Notes: a model not told the origin generated them from the letters alone. 64,000 nucleotides of DNA from Saprospiraceae bacterium (GCA_020631355.1 JAHDHL010000004.1:186001-250000), one strand, 5' to 3'; shown: positions 52,807-62,244, counted from the stretch's first letter. Translations and numbers: made by a program.

Positions 52807-53850
52807 TCAACCGGGAATCCTCCTCAATGCTTCCAAATCCTTGATGATAATCAAACCGCCCTCTATCACCAAGTAACCATCCTCCTTGAATTCCGATAGG
52901 GTACGGATGGCTGTTTCCTTGGCAGTCCCGACCATGGATGCCAAATCATCCCTCATGATTTTGATGCCTTTCTGTTCATATCTTTCGTGTAATTCCACCA
53001 AGGCATTCGCTATTCGCTTACGAATGGAATCATAAGCCAGTTGTATCAGTTTCTCTTGTTTATCATAGATATCATCCGCTAACATCTTGATGAATCTTGC
53101 AGACAATTCCCTACTTCCATAGAGCAGCTTCAGAAAATCATCCTTAGGTATCAGATTCACAACGATATCTTCCATGGCCATAGCTGATTCTGCATACTTC
53201 TGATTCTTAATCAGTGCTTCATATCCAAGGAATTCCCCGGCTCTGTAGATTCCTGTAATGAGTTCTTTTCCCCATTCATTCATCCGATGCACCTTAACCT
53301 TACCGGAAACGATGAAATATAAATATCGTGGAGAAGTCCCCTCACTGAATAATTCCGATTTTTTCTTGAATTTCCTTGCTTCCCTATCGTGTGGCAATGA
53401 TTCTAATTCCTCCAAGCCCTTGGCCTCATTCAGGAAAGAACCCAATCCCTCCGGGGTACCGTCGAATGATGTTCTGATTTTCTCACTTTTCTTCAATCGC
53501 ATCTCAATCGTATCCAACAAATCGACATCATCGAATGGTTTCGTAATGTAATCATCCGCTCCGAGTCTCATTCCCTTTCGGAAGTCTTCCTTTTCGGACT
53601 TAGCCGTTAGGAATATGAATGGAACATCCATCGTTTCCGGTTTGGCAGACAGGATGCGCACTACACCAAACCCATCCAGTTCCGGCATCATCACATCACA
53701 AAGAATCAAGTCAGGATGGGTTTCCAATGCTTTCCGTACACCCACTTTCCCGTTCTCAGCAGTGATTACATCATAACCTGCAAGTCCGAGGATTTCCTCC
53801 AGATTATCCCTTACTTCATATGTATCTTCTATGACTAGAATCTTCTTCAT
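52807..53850 (-). CDS. Receiver-cNMP-binding-HTH (Crp/Fnr family) transcription regulator
   Basis: The 347-residue regulator starts at the ATG at 53850 (MKKILVIEDTYEVRDNLEEI); longer readings add no conserved residues. The receiver has Glu8-Asp9, phosphoacceptor Asp52 (ILCDVMMPELDG), Thr82 and Lys104. A cNMP-binding-type beta-roll follows (LFSEGTSPRYLYFIVSGKVK; YRAGEFLGYEALI), then a Crp HTH (MRDDLASMVGTAKETAIRTL). The recognition helix has Glu-x-x-x-Arg as in CRP and FNR, which read TGA half sites, matching the five paired boxes around it. No Fe-S cysteines are evident. It is the likely phosphorylation-controlled activator of the universal stress genes. Confidence 0.9.
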   Translation of the reverse strand: MKKILVIEDTYEVRDNLEEILGLAGYDVITAENGKVGVRKALETHPDLILCDVMMPELDGFGVVRILSAKPETMDVPFIFLTAKSEKEDFRKGMRLGADDYITKPFDDVDLLDTIEMRLKKSEKIRTSFDGTPEGLGSFLNEAKGLEELESLPHDREARKFKKKSELFSEGTSPRYLYFIVSGKVKVHRMNEWGKELITGIYRAGEFLGYEALIKNQKYAESAMAMEDIVVNLIPKDDFLKLLYGSRELSARFIKMLADDIYDKQEKLIQLAYDSIRKRIANALVELHERYEQKGIKIMRDDLASMVGTAKETAIRTLSEFKEDGYLVIEGGLIIIKDLEALRRIPG

Positions 53851-53919
53851 GCTACAGTAGTTTTCGATAGTGATTTGAATACAAAGGGCAAGGTAAGCAA
53901 ATACCAACAATGATTTTAC

Positions 53920-53984
53920 TGACCAATATCAGTGCCGGAGATGACTGAAATCATTCTCAGCGAATCTCATTAGTCTCATCTTTG
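53920..53984 (+). promoter_or_regulatory. Paired Fnr-like boxes and -7 element, CBS gene
   Basis: TGACCAATATCA (53920-53931) and TGACTGAAATCA (53942-53953) are 22 bp apart; CATCTTTG follows with TTTG at 53981, 39 nt from the proximal box start. The proximal box centre falls about 42 bp before the expected start site, the class II activator position. The region is shared with the divergent regulator gene, which may be autoregulated. Confidence 0.75.
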
Positions 53985-54009
53985 AATCATCATCAAAACA
54001 ATACTTGAC

Positions 54010-54456
54010 ATGAAAAATACAGACAGGAAAGTGAAAGATATCATGAGTACACATCTGATTATCCTAATGGAAAAGGACCCGTTAATAAAGGCCAGTGAGA
54101 TTTTTCAGAATCATAACATCCATCATATTCCGATAGTGAATGAGAAACAACAACTAAAAGGAATGCTTAGTATGACCGACTTTGCTGTTACACTGGACCC
54201 GATGACTCCTTTCAATCATCCGGCCATCAACCATGAGAATAAAAGGACCATGAAACAACTAATCGTAGAGGATATCATGGCCAAGGATATTAAAACCGTC
54301 TACCCGGATACTCCATTGATCATTGTCATACAACTCCTGAAAGAGAATGCATTCCATTCGATTCCCGTTGTCAATCATAATAATGAATTACAAGGCCTTA
54401 TCACCACGTATGACATTATTGAGGAATGCTATCAGAATCTAGAACAAAATGCTTAG
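54010..54456 (+). CDS. Tandem CBS-domain protein
   Basis: The 148-residue protein consists of two CBS motifs: VKDIMSTHLIILMEKDPLIK with HHIPIVNEKQQLKGMLSMTD, and VEDIMAKDIKTVYPDTPLII with HSIPVVNHNNELQGLITTYD. CBS pairs bind adenine nucleotides and commonly report energy state. It is the first gene of an operon under the Fnr-like boxes; the next gene starts 2 bp after its stop. Confidence 0.92.
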   Translation: MKNTDRKVKDIMSTHLIILMEKDPLIKASEIFQNHNIHHIPIVNEKQQLKGMLSMTDFAVTLDPMTPFNHPAINHENKRTMKQLIVEDIMAKDIKTVYPDTPLIIVIQLLKENAFHSIPVVNHNNELQGLITTYDIIEECYQNLEQNA

Positions 54457-54458
54457 AC

Positions 54459-54704
54459 ATGAACACACTATTCCCCACCCTGAAAGGCATTATTTCATTC
54501 AAGATGGAATTACTGACCCAACGAATAATGAATCAGAACATCGACTTGGGCACATTGGATAATATCCAACATCCGACCCAGATACCGCAATTCAAGGATA
54601 CGGAAATCAATGACACAATAGAATCTTTTCTGAAGCTGAAGCTACTGATGAATTCGTACGATAAATCCAATGAGTCCACAATTCTACAATTCTACAATTC
54701 TTGA
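54459..54704 (+). CDS. Small regulon protein of unknown function
   Basis: The 81-residue protein starts at the ATG at 54459 (MNTLFPTLKGIISFKMELLT), two bases after the CBS stop. It appears to be two helices around a polar linker and has no signal peptide, Cys or recognised motif. Co-expression with the CBS protein is the only clue to function. Confidence 0.6.
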   Translation: MNTLFPTLKGIISFKMELLTQRIMNQNIDLGTLDNIQHPTQIPQFKDTEINDTIESFLKLKLLMNSYDKSNESTILQFYNS

Positions 54705-54765
54705 GGGGTAATAAATATGACCTTCTCAGTTTTCAAGAATTGATATCTGGATTATCTTCCATGAA

Positions 54766-54830
54766 TGACCAATATCATTACTCCGAATGACTCAAATCAT
54801 CTCCATAAAATCCAAATAGCAGAATCTTTG
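54766..54830 (+). promoter_or_regulatory. Paired Fnr-like boxes and -7 element, thioredoxin-like/Usp gene
   Basis: TGACCAATATCA (54766-54777, identical to the distal box at 53920) and TGACTCAAATCA (54788-54799) are 22 bp apart. AATCTTTG follows, with TTTG at 54827, again 39 nt from the proximal box start. The ATG is 33 nt downstream. Confidence 0.78.
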
Positions 54831-54862
54831 AATCTCAAATAAGAAAAACAAAAGTATCGATT

Positions 54863-55942
54863 ATGCTACTGATAAAATTCCTGGGATTAGACAAGCATGT
54901 GAGAGAACTCACCCAAAGGATGGATAACATCCGACAGAAAATCTCACAGCCTTATGAGCTTAGCATCATTGATAAGCCCAATGAAATCCTTGAATACGAT
55001 ATAAAAGGTATACCATCTTTCATCATTGATGACAGAATCATTACCGAAGGAAGAATGCCCACCTTGGAAGAACTGGAATTTGTTTTTAACACCTATTACT
55101 CAAAAATGGACACAGTGAATAATACATCGAATAAGAAAGTCCTAGTCCCTGTGGACTTTTCGTCCACATCCCAAGCGGCATTCCGCTTTGCAATGGAATA
55201 TGGACGCATCCATAATGCCCAATTGGATATCATACATGTCGGTTCTTATAGGGACCCTGAAATGTCCATGTCCGTGCAGCATCCTGACAATTTGCAAAAA
55301 AAGAGAATACAGCAACTCAATGCATTCATCTCTAGTCAAACATCCAAGGAACAATCCCGGCCCCGAACCATCTATGCTTCCGGATTCCCTATTGATGTCA
55401 TCAATGAATACTCCAAGGAATATGACCTGATCATCATGGGGAGTACGGGAGAACATGGCCTAGCAGACCGGCTACTCGGAAGTATTTCCTCCGGAGTTGC
55501 ACAAAGGGCACATTGTCCGGTCATGCTCATTCCTAAAATCGAACAACATAGGGATTTCAAAAATATACTTTGTGCCTATCATCCTGGGTATGATCAACAG
55601 GTGGTAATGGAACAATTGGTTAGCCTATTACCTGAAAAACTGGAACATGTCCATTTCGTAGAAATACTTCTGGATGAAACGTCACACCATAAAGCAGACA
55701 TCGGATTCATTCAAGGAGCAATACCTGAGCAGTACCAACATATACATTTACATCTGGACTACATACAAGGGGATTCTGTCATTCAGGGACTGAACCAATA
55801 TGCAGACGAAAATGATATAGGGGCCATTGTCATGATGACCCAACACCGTACATCATTAGAGGCTTTGTTCCATAAAAGCCAAACCAAACAAATGGTCATG
55901 GATATCAAGTACCCCCTACTTGTACTCCATGCCGAAGATTAA
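54863..55942 (+). CDS. Thioredoxin-like domain fused to tandem universal stress domains
   Basis: In this 359-residue protein, residues 1-80 resemble the small thioredoxin-3 fold (LLIKFLGLDKHVRELTQRMD, then YDIKGIPSFIIDDRIITEGR), but the CxxC site is replaced by LDKHV, so redox activity is lost. Residues about 90-225 are a UspA domain (KVLVPVDFSSTSQAAFRFAM) with the complete ATP-binding motif GSTGEHGLADRLLGS. A second, degenerate Usp domain ends MVMDIKYPLLVLHAED. The next Usp gene starts 36 bp on and is probably co-transcribed. Confidence 0.82.
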   Translation: MLLIKFLGLDKHVRELTQRMDNIRQKISQPYELSIIDKPNEILEYDIKGIPSFIIDDRIITEGRMPTLEELEFVFNTYYSKMDTVNNTSNKKVLVPVDFSSTSQAAFRFAMEYGRIHNAQLDIIHVGSYRDPEMSMSVQHPDNLQKKRIQQLNAFISSQTSKEQSRPRTIYASGFPIDVINEYSKEYDLIIMGSTGEHGLADRLLGSISSGVAQRAHCPVMLIPKIEQHRDFKNILCAYHPGYDQQVVMEQLVSLLPEKLEHVHFVEILLDETSHHKADIGFIQGAIPEQYQHIHLHLDYIQGDSVIQGLNQYADENDIGAIVMMTQHRTSLEALFHKSQTKQMVMDIKYPLLVLHAED

Positions 55943-55978
55943 TCATACTCCATTTTTAATGATTCAAAATTTAATATC

Positions 55979-56800
55979 ATGAGAAATATTCTTGTTCCAA
56001 TTGACTTCTCCGAAAACTCCAGAAACGCATTAAACTATGCCATACATTTGGCCAATGTACTGGATGCAGACATTCATCTTTCACACATTTTCCATGTCCC
56101 TAATAAAGTTGGCACATTCGTAGCCACTCAGGAGAAAATGAGGGCCAGTGCCAAAAAAGAACTACTGGAATGGGCGGATACCCATAAGGAACACCTCAAG
56201 GATAATCTGGATTTAAAATGCCACATCCTTAAGGATAATGTAGCTAAGGGCATAGCCCATTTGGGTAGAAAATACAAGGCCGATCTTATCATCATGGGTA
56301 CGAAAGGAATTTCTAACCTAAAGAATGCCATCTGGGGTAGTATCGCATCCAATGTAATCAGGCAAACTTCCATTCCTGTATTGGCTATCCCCCAATACTA
56401 CAATGAATTCAAGTTCGATCATATCTTATTCGCAATTGACAACCCGACATTCGACCATAAGAAAACATTGGGTCCATTATTAGAAATCAAAAAAAGAACC
56501 CGAGCCAAGGTCACTTCATTCAATATGGCAGTCCCCATTACCATACCCCACAATGGCAAGGAAGACTACCTCACTACCAGTGATTTGATAGAGAATTTAT
56601 CTGATGATTATCATCAATCATTCGACCATAATCTAAAGAAAAGCATCGTTCAATACTCCCTAAAAAATAACGTTGATTTGATTTGTATGATGAGAAAGGA
56701 CAGGGGCTTTTTTATTGACTTGATGCATTCAAGCGAAACACAGAAAGTCATTTTCGACACCCCTGTTCCTTTACTAATTCTGCATTACAGGGAAAGGTGA
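55979..56800 (+). CDS. Tandem universal stress protein
   Basis: The 273-residue protein begins MRNILVPIDFSENSRNALNY. The first Usp domain ends with the ATP motif GTKGISNLKNAIWGS and SIPVLAIP. The second (FDHILFAIDNPTFDHKKTLG) lacks that motif and ends VIFDTPVPLLILHYRE. Usp proteins assist survival under energy or oxygen limitation. Its TGA stop forms the first three bases of the distal regulatory box of the next gene. Confidence 0.9.
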   Translation: MRNILVPIDFSENSRNALNYAIHLANVLDADIHLSHIFHVPNKVGTFVATQEKMRASAKKELLEWADTHKEHLKDNLDLKCHILKDNVAKGIAHLGRKYKADLIIMGTKGISNLKNAIWGSIASNVIRQTSIPVLAIPQYYNEFKFDHILFAIDNPTFDHKKTLGPLLEIKKRTRAKVTSFNMAVPITIPHNGKEDYLTTSDLIENLSDDYHQSFDHNLKKSIVQYSLKNNVDLICMMRKDRGFFIDLMHSSETQKVIFDTPVPLLILHYRER

Positions 56801-56862
56801 CCAAAATCACTAGAAACATTGACTACTGTCATCGTTCCGACCTTACATAGACCATACCTTTG
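56798..56862 (+). promoter_or_regulatory. Paired Fnr-like boxes and -7 element, small membrane protein gene
   Basis: TGACCAAAATCA (56798-56809) and TGACTACTGTCA (56820-56831) are 22 bp apart. TACCTTTG (56855-56862), an exact TAnnTTTG box, has TTTG 39 nt from the proximal box start. The ATG is 30 nt downstream. Confidence 0.78.
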
Positions 56863-56891
56863 AATTATCAATAACGACTAAATTCCATATC

Positions 56892-57134
56892 ATGAAAATC
56901 AAGTTATATAGCGCAAGTATCGCAAGTATCGTTTGGAGATTCTACTTATTATCAGCCATTGTCATTATTGGCTTATTCACCCATCAGATTTGGGTATTCA
57001 TCATGGCCTATGCTATCCTCATCACTTGCATGACAGGTATGAGTTTCGAATCGGATAAAAAAGTAAAAAAACGGTCTACAGCAGAAAAGATGACCATCCC
57101 CATGGACAAACCGCATGTCAAACGTGTAGCTTAG
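56892..57134 (+). CDS. Small two-helix membrane protein in the stress regulon
   Basis: The 80-residue protein has two membrane helices (YLLSAIVIIGLFTHQIWVFI; MAYAILITCMTGMSF) and a basic cytoplasmic tail (KKVKKRSTAEKMTIPMDKPH). The family is unknown. It has its own paired Fnr-like promoter and a strong terminator, so it is a single-gene unit of the regulon. Confidence 0.65.
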   Translation: MKIKLYSASIASIVWRFYLLSAIVIIGLFTHQIWVFIMAYAILITCMTGMSFESDKKVKKRSTAEKMTIPMDKPHVKRVA

Positions 57135-57166
57135 AAATCATGCTTACAGTATTATTTCAATGCTGT

Positions 57167-57200
57167 GCCACCCAGTAGTTAGTTCTGGGTGGCTTTTTTT
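57167..57200 (+). terminator. Strong terminator after the small membrane protein
   Basis: GCCACCCAG (57167-57175) and CTGGGTGGC (57185-57193) form a perfect 9-bp GC-rich stem with a 9-nt loop, followed by seven T. Confidence 0.92.
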
Positions 57201-57564
57201 ATTCCTTATCACAAAATCAACTAATTGGCACCCTATGTAATAAAGACTCCCAGCCTATTCCAATTGGCTTCAATTCCTAAACCATGCTTAGAATTCAGTA
57301 ACAATTTGTGTTTTTGAAAAATTCTTATTCTAGATAGAACACCTTACCTTATCCCAAAAGCCCATTACCTCAATAGCCCACAGGTAGAATACTGAATCAT
57401 TACCAAGCTAAATCTATGTTAAAAATCGACAGATTCAACATGGCCGCTAAGGTATCCTCTGATATATTCCCTATATTGTTAGACCGACTTGAACTATGAT
57501 TCGAATAAGTTCCTACTCAATGGATACTTATTCAATGACACTTAAAATACTACATGCTCTTACT
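57201..57564 (+). other. 364-bp intergenic region before the large surface protein
   Basis: No RNA gene, paired regulatory box or clear -7 element was found. An in-frame ATG at 57496 exists, but the region up to 57564 has no conserved coding look, so I treat it as leader. Confidence 0.45.
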
Positions 57565-60500
57565 ATGAACTACCGATTAACCTTATGTTGTTTGGTTTCA
57601 CTCTTGCTATGTCTTTGTTCAATCAATAAGATTTATGCCTCACATGCCATGGGCGCGGACATCAGTTACGTCTGCCTAGGTGGAAACCAATATGAATTCA
57701 CACTGAAATTTTACAGGGATTGTAATGGAATTGAGGGAAGTGATTTCGCCAGCCTTGCTGTTTCCGGATGTTCAGGCCTTACCATTTCACTCGGCTTGGA
57801 AAGTGGCTATCCACAGGTGGTTACTCCCATATGTCCGACAGAACCCGATGCCTGTACGGGTTCGGGAACCTATGGTGTACAGGAATACATCTATACCGGA
57901 GTAGTCAATGTTCCATCAGGTTGTAACAACTTCACCGTGAGTTATGACCTTTGTTGCAGGAATTCTGCCATTAGCACATTGAACAGTCCTGACAATCAGG
58001 ACATGTACATTGAAGCCAACATAGATAGAAGCACGGTAAGTTGCAATAGTTCACCTATTTTCAATAATATCCCTACGCCATATTTTTGTGCAGGACAAGC
58101 AGCTAGTTTCAACCATGGTGTTACGGATCCTGATGGGGATGATTTGGTTTTCTCACTGATTAATTGTGAGCAAAATGCAAATACCAGCACCAATTACCAA
58201 TCAGGATTCAACGGAAACAATCCACTTACTTCTTCCGGGGGAGTCAATATTGACCCAAGTACAGGAACCATCACCTTTACACCAGCAGCCATCCAAGTAG
58301 GTGTATTATGTGTACTCGTTGAGGAATATAGGAATGGAGTCAAGATTGGAGAAACTGTTCGTGATATGCAATTCAATATCATCAATTGTAGTAACAGTCT
58401 ACCCGTTACCTCGGGTATGGATGGTACAGCTTCCTCGTCAGGCATTACCGGTAATTTCACCATCGATATTTGTGTAGGAGAGAATATCTGTTTCGATATC
58501 AATACATTCGATGCAGACACGGACAATCTCAACTTATCCTGGAACAATGGTATTCCTGATGGAAATTTCACCGTTACAGGACAAAACACCACCAACCCGA
58601 CAGCCGAATTCTGTTGGACACCCACTACTGATGATAGTGGCACCAATTTCTTTACCGTAACCATACAGGATGATGCCTGTCCATTAATCGGAACCAATTC
58701 ATATGCCTATTCGGTCAATGTAATCGGTAATCCCAATGCACCCATCGTTGCAGGTGCAGACCAAACCATATGTCGTGGCGAAACAGCCAATCTTACCTCA
58801 GCATCAGCTGCAAGTAACATCGTGGCCTACGAGTGGATACCTAGTGATGACGTAGCGAATGCCAATGCTCAAAATACGACCACAACCCCTGACCAGACCA
58901 CAACCTATACCATTGTCGCTACTTACGATGACGGATGTATGTCGTCTGATTTCTTAGATGTGAATATTTTACCTGACCCTGCCATTACCCCTGTTGCGGA
59001 TAATGTAACAACTTGCCCCGGGCAATCCATTCTTCTGTCCGCAACAACTAGTCTACCCTCGTCCGAAATAGCCAGTATCCTTTGGTATAGTAATTACGAT
59101 ACAGCTCCTGTTGCCTTGGGTGCCGGTTCAATAACAGGAGGAACGACCTCACTACTCGTTACCGCTCCCTCATCAGGAACGGTACAATACGGAGTTGTTA
59201 TTACTTCGACTAATGGCTGTACCAATGATGCTACCATTGATGTGGAAGTCAACAATCCACCTCCCTTGGACCAGTGTACCATCATCTTCGTTGATGATGT
59301 GAATAGTACAACTGCAGGAACACAAGCAAATCCGACAGGCTTACTTGATGCAATTTCCAGAGCTGATTGTAATAATACAGTCATCAGAATGGCCACAGGT
59401 ACTTATAACATTAACAATGCGATTGATATTCCAAGCTATGCGACCATCGAGGGTGGCTTCAATCCAGGAACGTGGGATAAGACCAGTTTACCTGGTGCAA
59501 CGACCATCCTTCGCACCTCTGCCAATGTAGAGGATGCAGGAGGACTGAACCCTAGAATTGTTGCCTTTTACGGACAACCTTTCACAACAGGGTTCCGATT
59601 TCAGGATGTAACGATTACCACAGCCAATATGACCACCAGTACCAATGGACGAGGTACTTCAACTTATGGATTACATCTGAATAATTGCAGTGATTACTCC
59701 ATTGTAAGAACAAGAATACAAGCTGGTAATGCAGGCCGAGGACAATCAGGCCAAGGCCCCACACAAACTCCTGCCAATGGTGCCAATGGTGCCAATGGTG
59801 CCAATGGTGATGATGATAATGACACTGCCAACAATCCCGGAGGAGTAGGAGGTAATGGTGCTTGCTCTGGTGGAGGTGCTGGTTCGGGTGGTAATAATTG
59901 TAATGTCAGTGGAGGTAATAATACGGGTTGTACCGGATTTCCTGGAAATACTTCATCACAATTTCACTGTGGAGGTGGAGGTGGTGCCGGTGGTGGTGGC
60001 GGCCAAGAAGACCGTGATGGTGGAAATGGTGGAAATGGTGGAGGAGTTGCCTTTGGAGGCGGCTATCCCACTCTCAGTGCCAATACCCAATATGGCACGG
60101 GACCAGGTTGTAGGACATCTCCAACAGTAGGCCCCGGACAAGAAGACGGCTGTAATTCACAAAATATCACATCCTTTTCTTCTCAATCAGGAAGGTGCGG
60201 ACGTGACGGAACGAATGGTGCCAATGCATCTCCTGCTGCCAATGGAGCTTCAGGATTTCATAATACGCAATTTTTCCAGCCCGGAGCACAAGGAGCTACA
60301 GGAGCAAGAGGCCAAGGTGGCCAAGGTGGTAAAGGTGGTGCCGGTGGTGCGGGTGAAGGAGGTTTCACTTGTACGGATGGTACAGGTAGTGGCGGCGGCG
60401 GCGGCGGCGGCGGCGGTGAAGGTGGCTACGGCGGAACTGGTGGTTTCGGTGGTGGTGGCTCATTCGGCCTTTATGCTGTGAATAGCCCAACAGGTACGAT

Positions 60501-62217
60501 TTCCCAATCCGATATTACTTCGGGTTCAGCAGGTCTTGGTGGTGCCGGTGGTCTTGGTGGTGCCGGTGGTCTTGGCGGAAATGGTGGAAATGGTGGTGCT
60601 CCGGTACCAGACCCCGAAGTAGGATATGGTGGTGACGGTGGTGATGGTGGCGACGGTGGTGATGGCGGAACTGGAGGAGCAGGAGCCACAGGTATATCAT
60701 CTAATGTATACGGTTCAGCTCCATCTTATTCACCATTCAATCTTCTAGGTCAACCTGTCATAACATATAGCGGCCCCAGCTGCACACAAAATGATATTGA
60801 TTTCACTAATGCATCTTCCACTACCTGGAATTTCGGTGCAAATGCAAACCCTCAAAATACAACAGGAGCCAATGTCACTACCCAGTACAATAGTGTAGAC
60901 TGGAACGATGTATCAGCAGGCAGCAACCTATATGATGATTTTGTATTCATCGCACTGGATGGTATCGCTCCTCCTGAAATCATTACGGATGCCAATATTT
61001 TCAATAATTCCACGGATACGTTTTATGTCTGCCAAGGAGATAATGCTGCGTTCTTATCTTCCTTAGTTGCCAATACATACCACTGGGACTTCAATGGAGC
61101 CATCACTAATCCATCCACAACTTCGGATGATGTCAATGGCACATTCAATAATGCAGGTGAATATTGGATTGAATTATATGTGAATACGAATTGTTGTGGG
61201 GATTCTCCCATCGATTCCATATATCTATTCGTTGATCCTTATCCGAATTATTCCACTGCGTCCACAACCATTGAGATATGTGAGGGAGAAATTGCAGATA
61301 TGATGCTGAACCCTGCCTTATCATCAATTCCCTATGACAGTGTGGTTTGGTCTCCGGATATTAATTTGAATGTAATCGACCTGAACAATGCCCAAGCATC
61401 ACCAACAACAACTTCGACCTATACGGCGACATTATACAGTTCTGACAATTCCGGCACCTACTCCTGTGCGGATGAGGTTGAATTTGTCATAAATGTGAAT
61501 GGGTATCCCAATCCTAGTCCAACCATCGTAGATGAAAGTTGTAGTGGTAATGGTTCCATATCATTGAGTACTCCCGGAAGCAATTCCTACCAATGGTCTC
61601 ATGATTCTGGTCTAACTGCATCCAATGCAACCAGTCTCGTAGCAGAGGTATATACCGTTACGGTTACAGACAATGCCTCCGGTTGTTCTGTCATAGAGGA
61701 ATATGAGGTAGAGCTTGCGGCAAATGCCCCTTCTGTCTATTTCACGAATGTTTCCAATATCACTTGTTTTCAGGATGATAATGGCTCGATTACAGCCAAT
61801 GTTTCCAATGGTTTCGGAAATTATATTTACCAATGGGGACACGGACCTTTCAATCTCGGTGCAACAAGCACACTGAACGGATTATCTCCCGGGGTATATT
61901 CCGTGACCGTTGCCGATGTTGCATCAGGTTGCCAAACATCTGCGGATATCGAAATATTCACACCGGCACAGTTGGCTGTAATGGGTTCGTCTACCGATCC
62001 AACCTGTGATACACCCGGTGCCGTTACGCTCGATTTCCCTACGGGAGGTCTACCAGCATACAATTATAGCTGGAGTACGGGATCATCCAATCAAAATATC
62101 AATGTATCCGCTGGAGGAACTTATACCGTAACTGTTACCGATGATAATGCATGTACCATAACTGAGTCCTTCAACCTTAATCTCAGTACGAATCCACCTG
62201 CATTCATTCGAAATTAA
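57565..62217 (+). CDS. Large surface protein with glycine-rich region and SprB repeats
   Basis: The 1550-residue protein starts at the ATG at 57565, giving the signal MNYRLTLCCLVSLLLCLCSI; an ATG at 57496 adds 23 residues before it. The N-terminus (SHAMGADISYVCLGGNQYEF, then KFYRDC) is typical of Bacteroidota gliding/adhesin proteins. Ig-like modules follow. Next is a beta-helix-like section (IFVDDVNSTTAGTQANPTGL; YATIEGGFNPGTWD), a glycine-rich region of about 330 residues, a PKD-like module, and at least two SprB repeats (GLSPGVYSVTVADVASGCQT; SAGGTYTVTVTDDNACTITE). No T9SS sorting domain is visible at the end (LSTNPPAFIRN), which is unusual. A perfect terminator follows. Confidence 0.82.
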   Translation: MNYRLTLCCLVSLLLCLCSINKIYASHAMGADISYVCLGGNQYEFTLKFYRDCNGIEGSDFASLAVSGCSGLTISLGLESGYPQVVTPICPTEPDACTGSGTYGVQEYIYTGVVNVPSGCNNFTVSYDLCCRNSAISTLNSPDNQDMYIEANIDRSTVSCNSSPIFNNIPTPYFCAGQAASFNHGVTDPDGDDLVFSLINCEQNANTSTNYQSGFNGNNPLTSSGGVNIDPSTGTITFTPAAIQVGVLCVLVEEYRNGVKIGETVRDMQFNIINCSNSLPVTSGMDGTASSSGITGNFTIDICVGENICFDINTFDADTDNLNLSWNNGIPDGNFTVTGQNTTNPTAEFCWTPTTDDSGTNFFTVTIQDDACPLIGTNSYAYSVNVIGNPNAPIVAGADQTICRGETANLTSASAASNIVAYEWIPSDDVANANAQNTTTTPDQTTTYTIVATYDDGCMSSDFLDVNILPDPAITPVADNVTTCPGQSILLSATTSLPSSEIASILWYSNYDTAPVALGAGSITGGTTSLLVTAPSSGTVQYGVVITSTNGCTNDATIDVEVNNPPPLDQCTIIFVDDVNSTTAGTQANPTGLLDAISRADCNNTVIRMATGTYNINNAIDIPSYATIEGGFNPGTWDKTSLPGATTILRTSANVEDAGGLNPRIVAFYGQPFTTGFRFQDVTITTANMTTSTNGRGTSTYGLHLNNCSDYSIVRTRIQAGNAGRGQSGQGPTQTPANGANGANGANGDDDNDTANNPGGVGGNGACSGGGAGSGGNNCNVSGGNNTGCTGFPGNTSSQFHCGGGGGAGGGGGQEDRDGGNGGNGGGVAFGGGYPTLSANTQYGTGPGCRTSPTVGPGQEDGCNSQNITSFSSQSGRCGRDGTNGANASPAANGASGFHNTQFFQPGAQGATGARGQGGQGGKGGAGGAGEGGFTCTDGTGSGGGGGGGGGEGGYGGTGGFGGGGSFGLYAVNSPTGTISQSDITSGSAGLGGAGGLGGAGGLGGNGGNGGAPVPDPEVGYGGDGGDGGDGGDGGTGGAGATGISSNVYGSAPSYSPFNLLGQPVITYSGPSCTQNDIDFTNASSTTWNFGANANPQNTTGANVTTQYNSVDWNDVSAGSNLYDDFVFIALDGIAPPEIITDANIFNNSTDTFYVCQGDNAAFLSSLVANTYHWDFNGAITNPSTTSDDVNGTFNNAGEYWIELYVNTNCCGDSPIDSIYLFVDPYPNYSTASTTIEICEGEIADMMLNPALSSIPYDSVVWSPDINLNVIDLNNAQASPTTTSTYTATLYSSDNSGTYSCADEVEFVINVNGYPNPSPTIVDESCSGNGSISLSTPGSNSYQWSHDSGLTASNATSLVAEVYTVTVTDNASGCSVIEEYEVELAANAPSVYFTNVSNITCFQDDNGSITANVSNGFGNYIYQWGHGPFNLGATSTLNGLSPGVYSVTVADVASGCQTSADIEIFTPAQLAVMGSSTDPTCDTPGAVTLDFPTGGLPAYNYSWSTGSSNQNINVSAGGTYTVTVTDDNACTITESFNLNLSTNPPAFIRN
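59773..59808 (+). repeat. Tandem 9-bp repeat (GCCAATGGT x4) in the surface protein gene
   Basis: Four perfect copies encode Ala-Asn-Gly. Gain or loss of units keeps the reading frame, so it can vary length without switching the gene off. Confidence 0.9.
60391..60414 (+). repeat. GGC triplet run (x8) in the surface protein gene
   Basis: Eight GGC codons in a row encode poly-Gly, in contrast to the mixed GGT/GGA use of the surrounding glycine-rich section. It is slippage-prone but frame-preserving. Confidence 0.9.
60532..60576 (+). repeat. 18-bp tandem repeat (2.5 copies) in the surface protein gene
   Basis: The unit GGTCTTGGTGGTGCCGGT (Gly-Leu-Gly-Gly-Ala-Gly) occurs twice without a mismatch, then a half copy. 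Such identity suggests recent expansion. Confidence 0.88.
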
Positions 62218-62244
62218 TTCATAATACTTCCAGAATATTCATTG

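Noticed and set aside
59956-60689. Open frames antisense to and in alternative frames of the glycine-rich region (proline-, histidine- or valine-rich products)
   Set aside because: They arise from GC-rich glycine codon repeats of the surface protein read in other frames; no independent start context or conserved domain.
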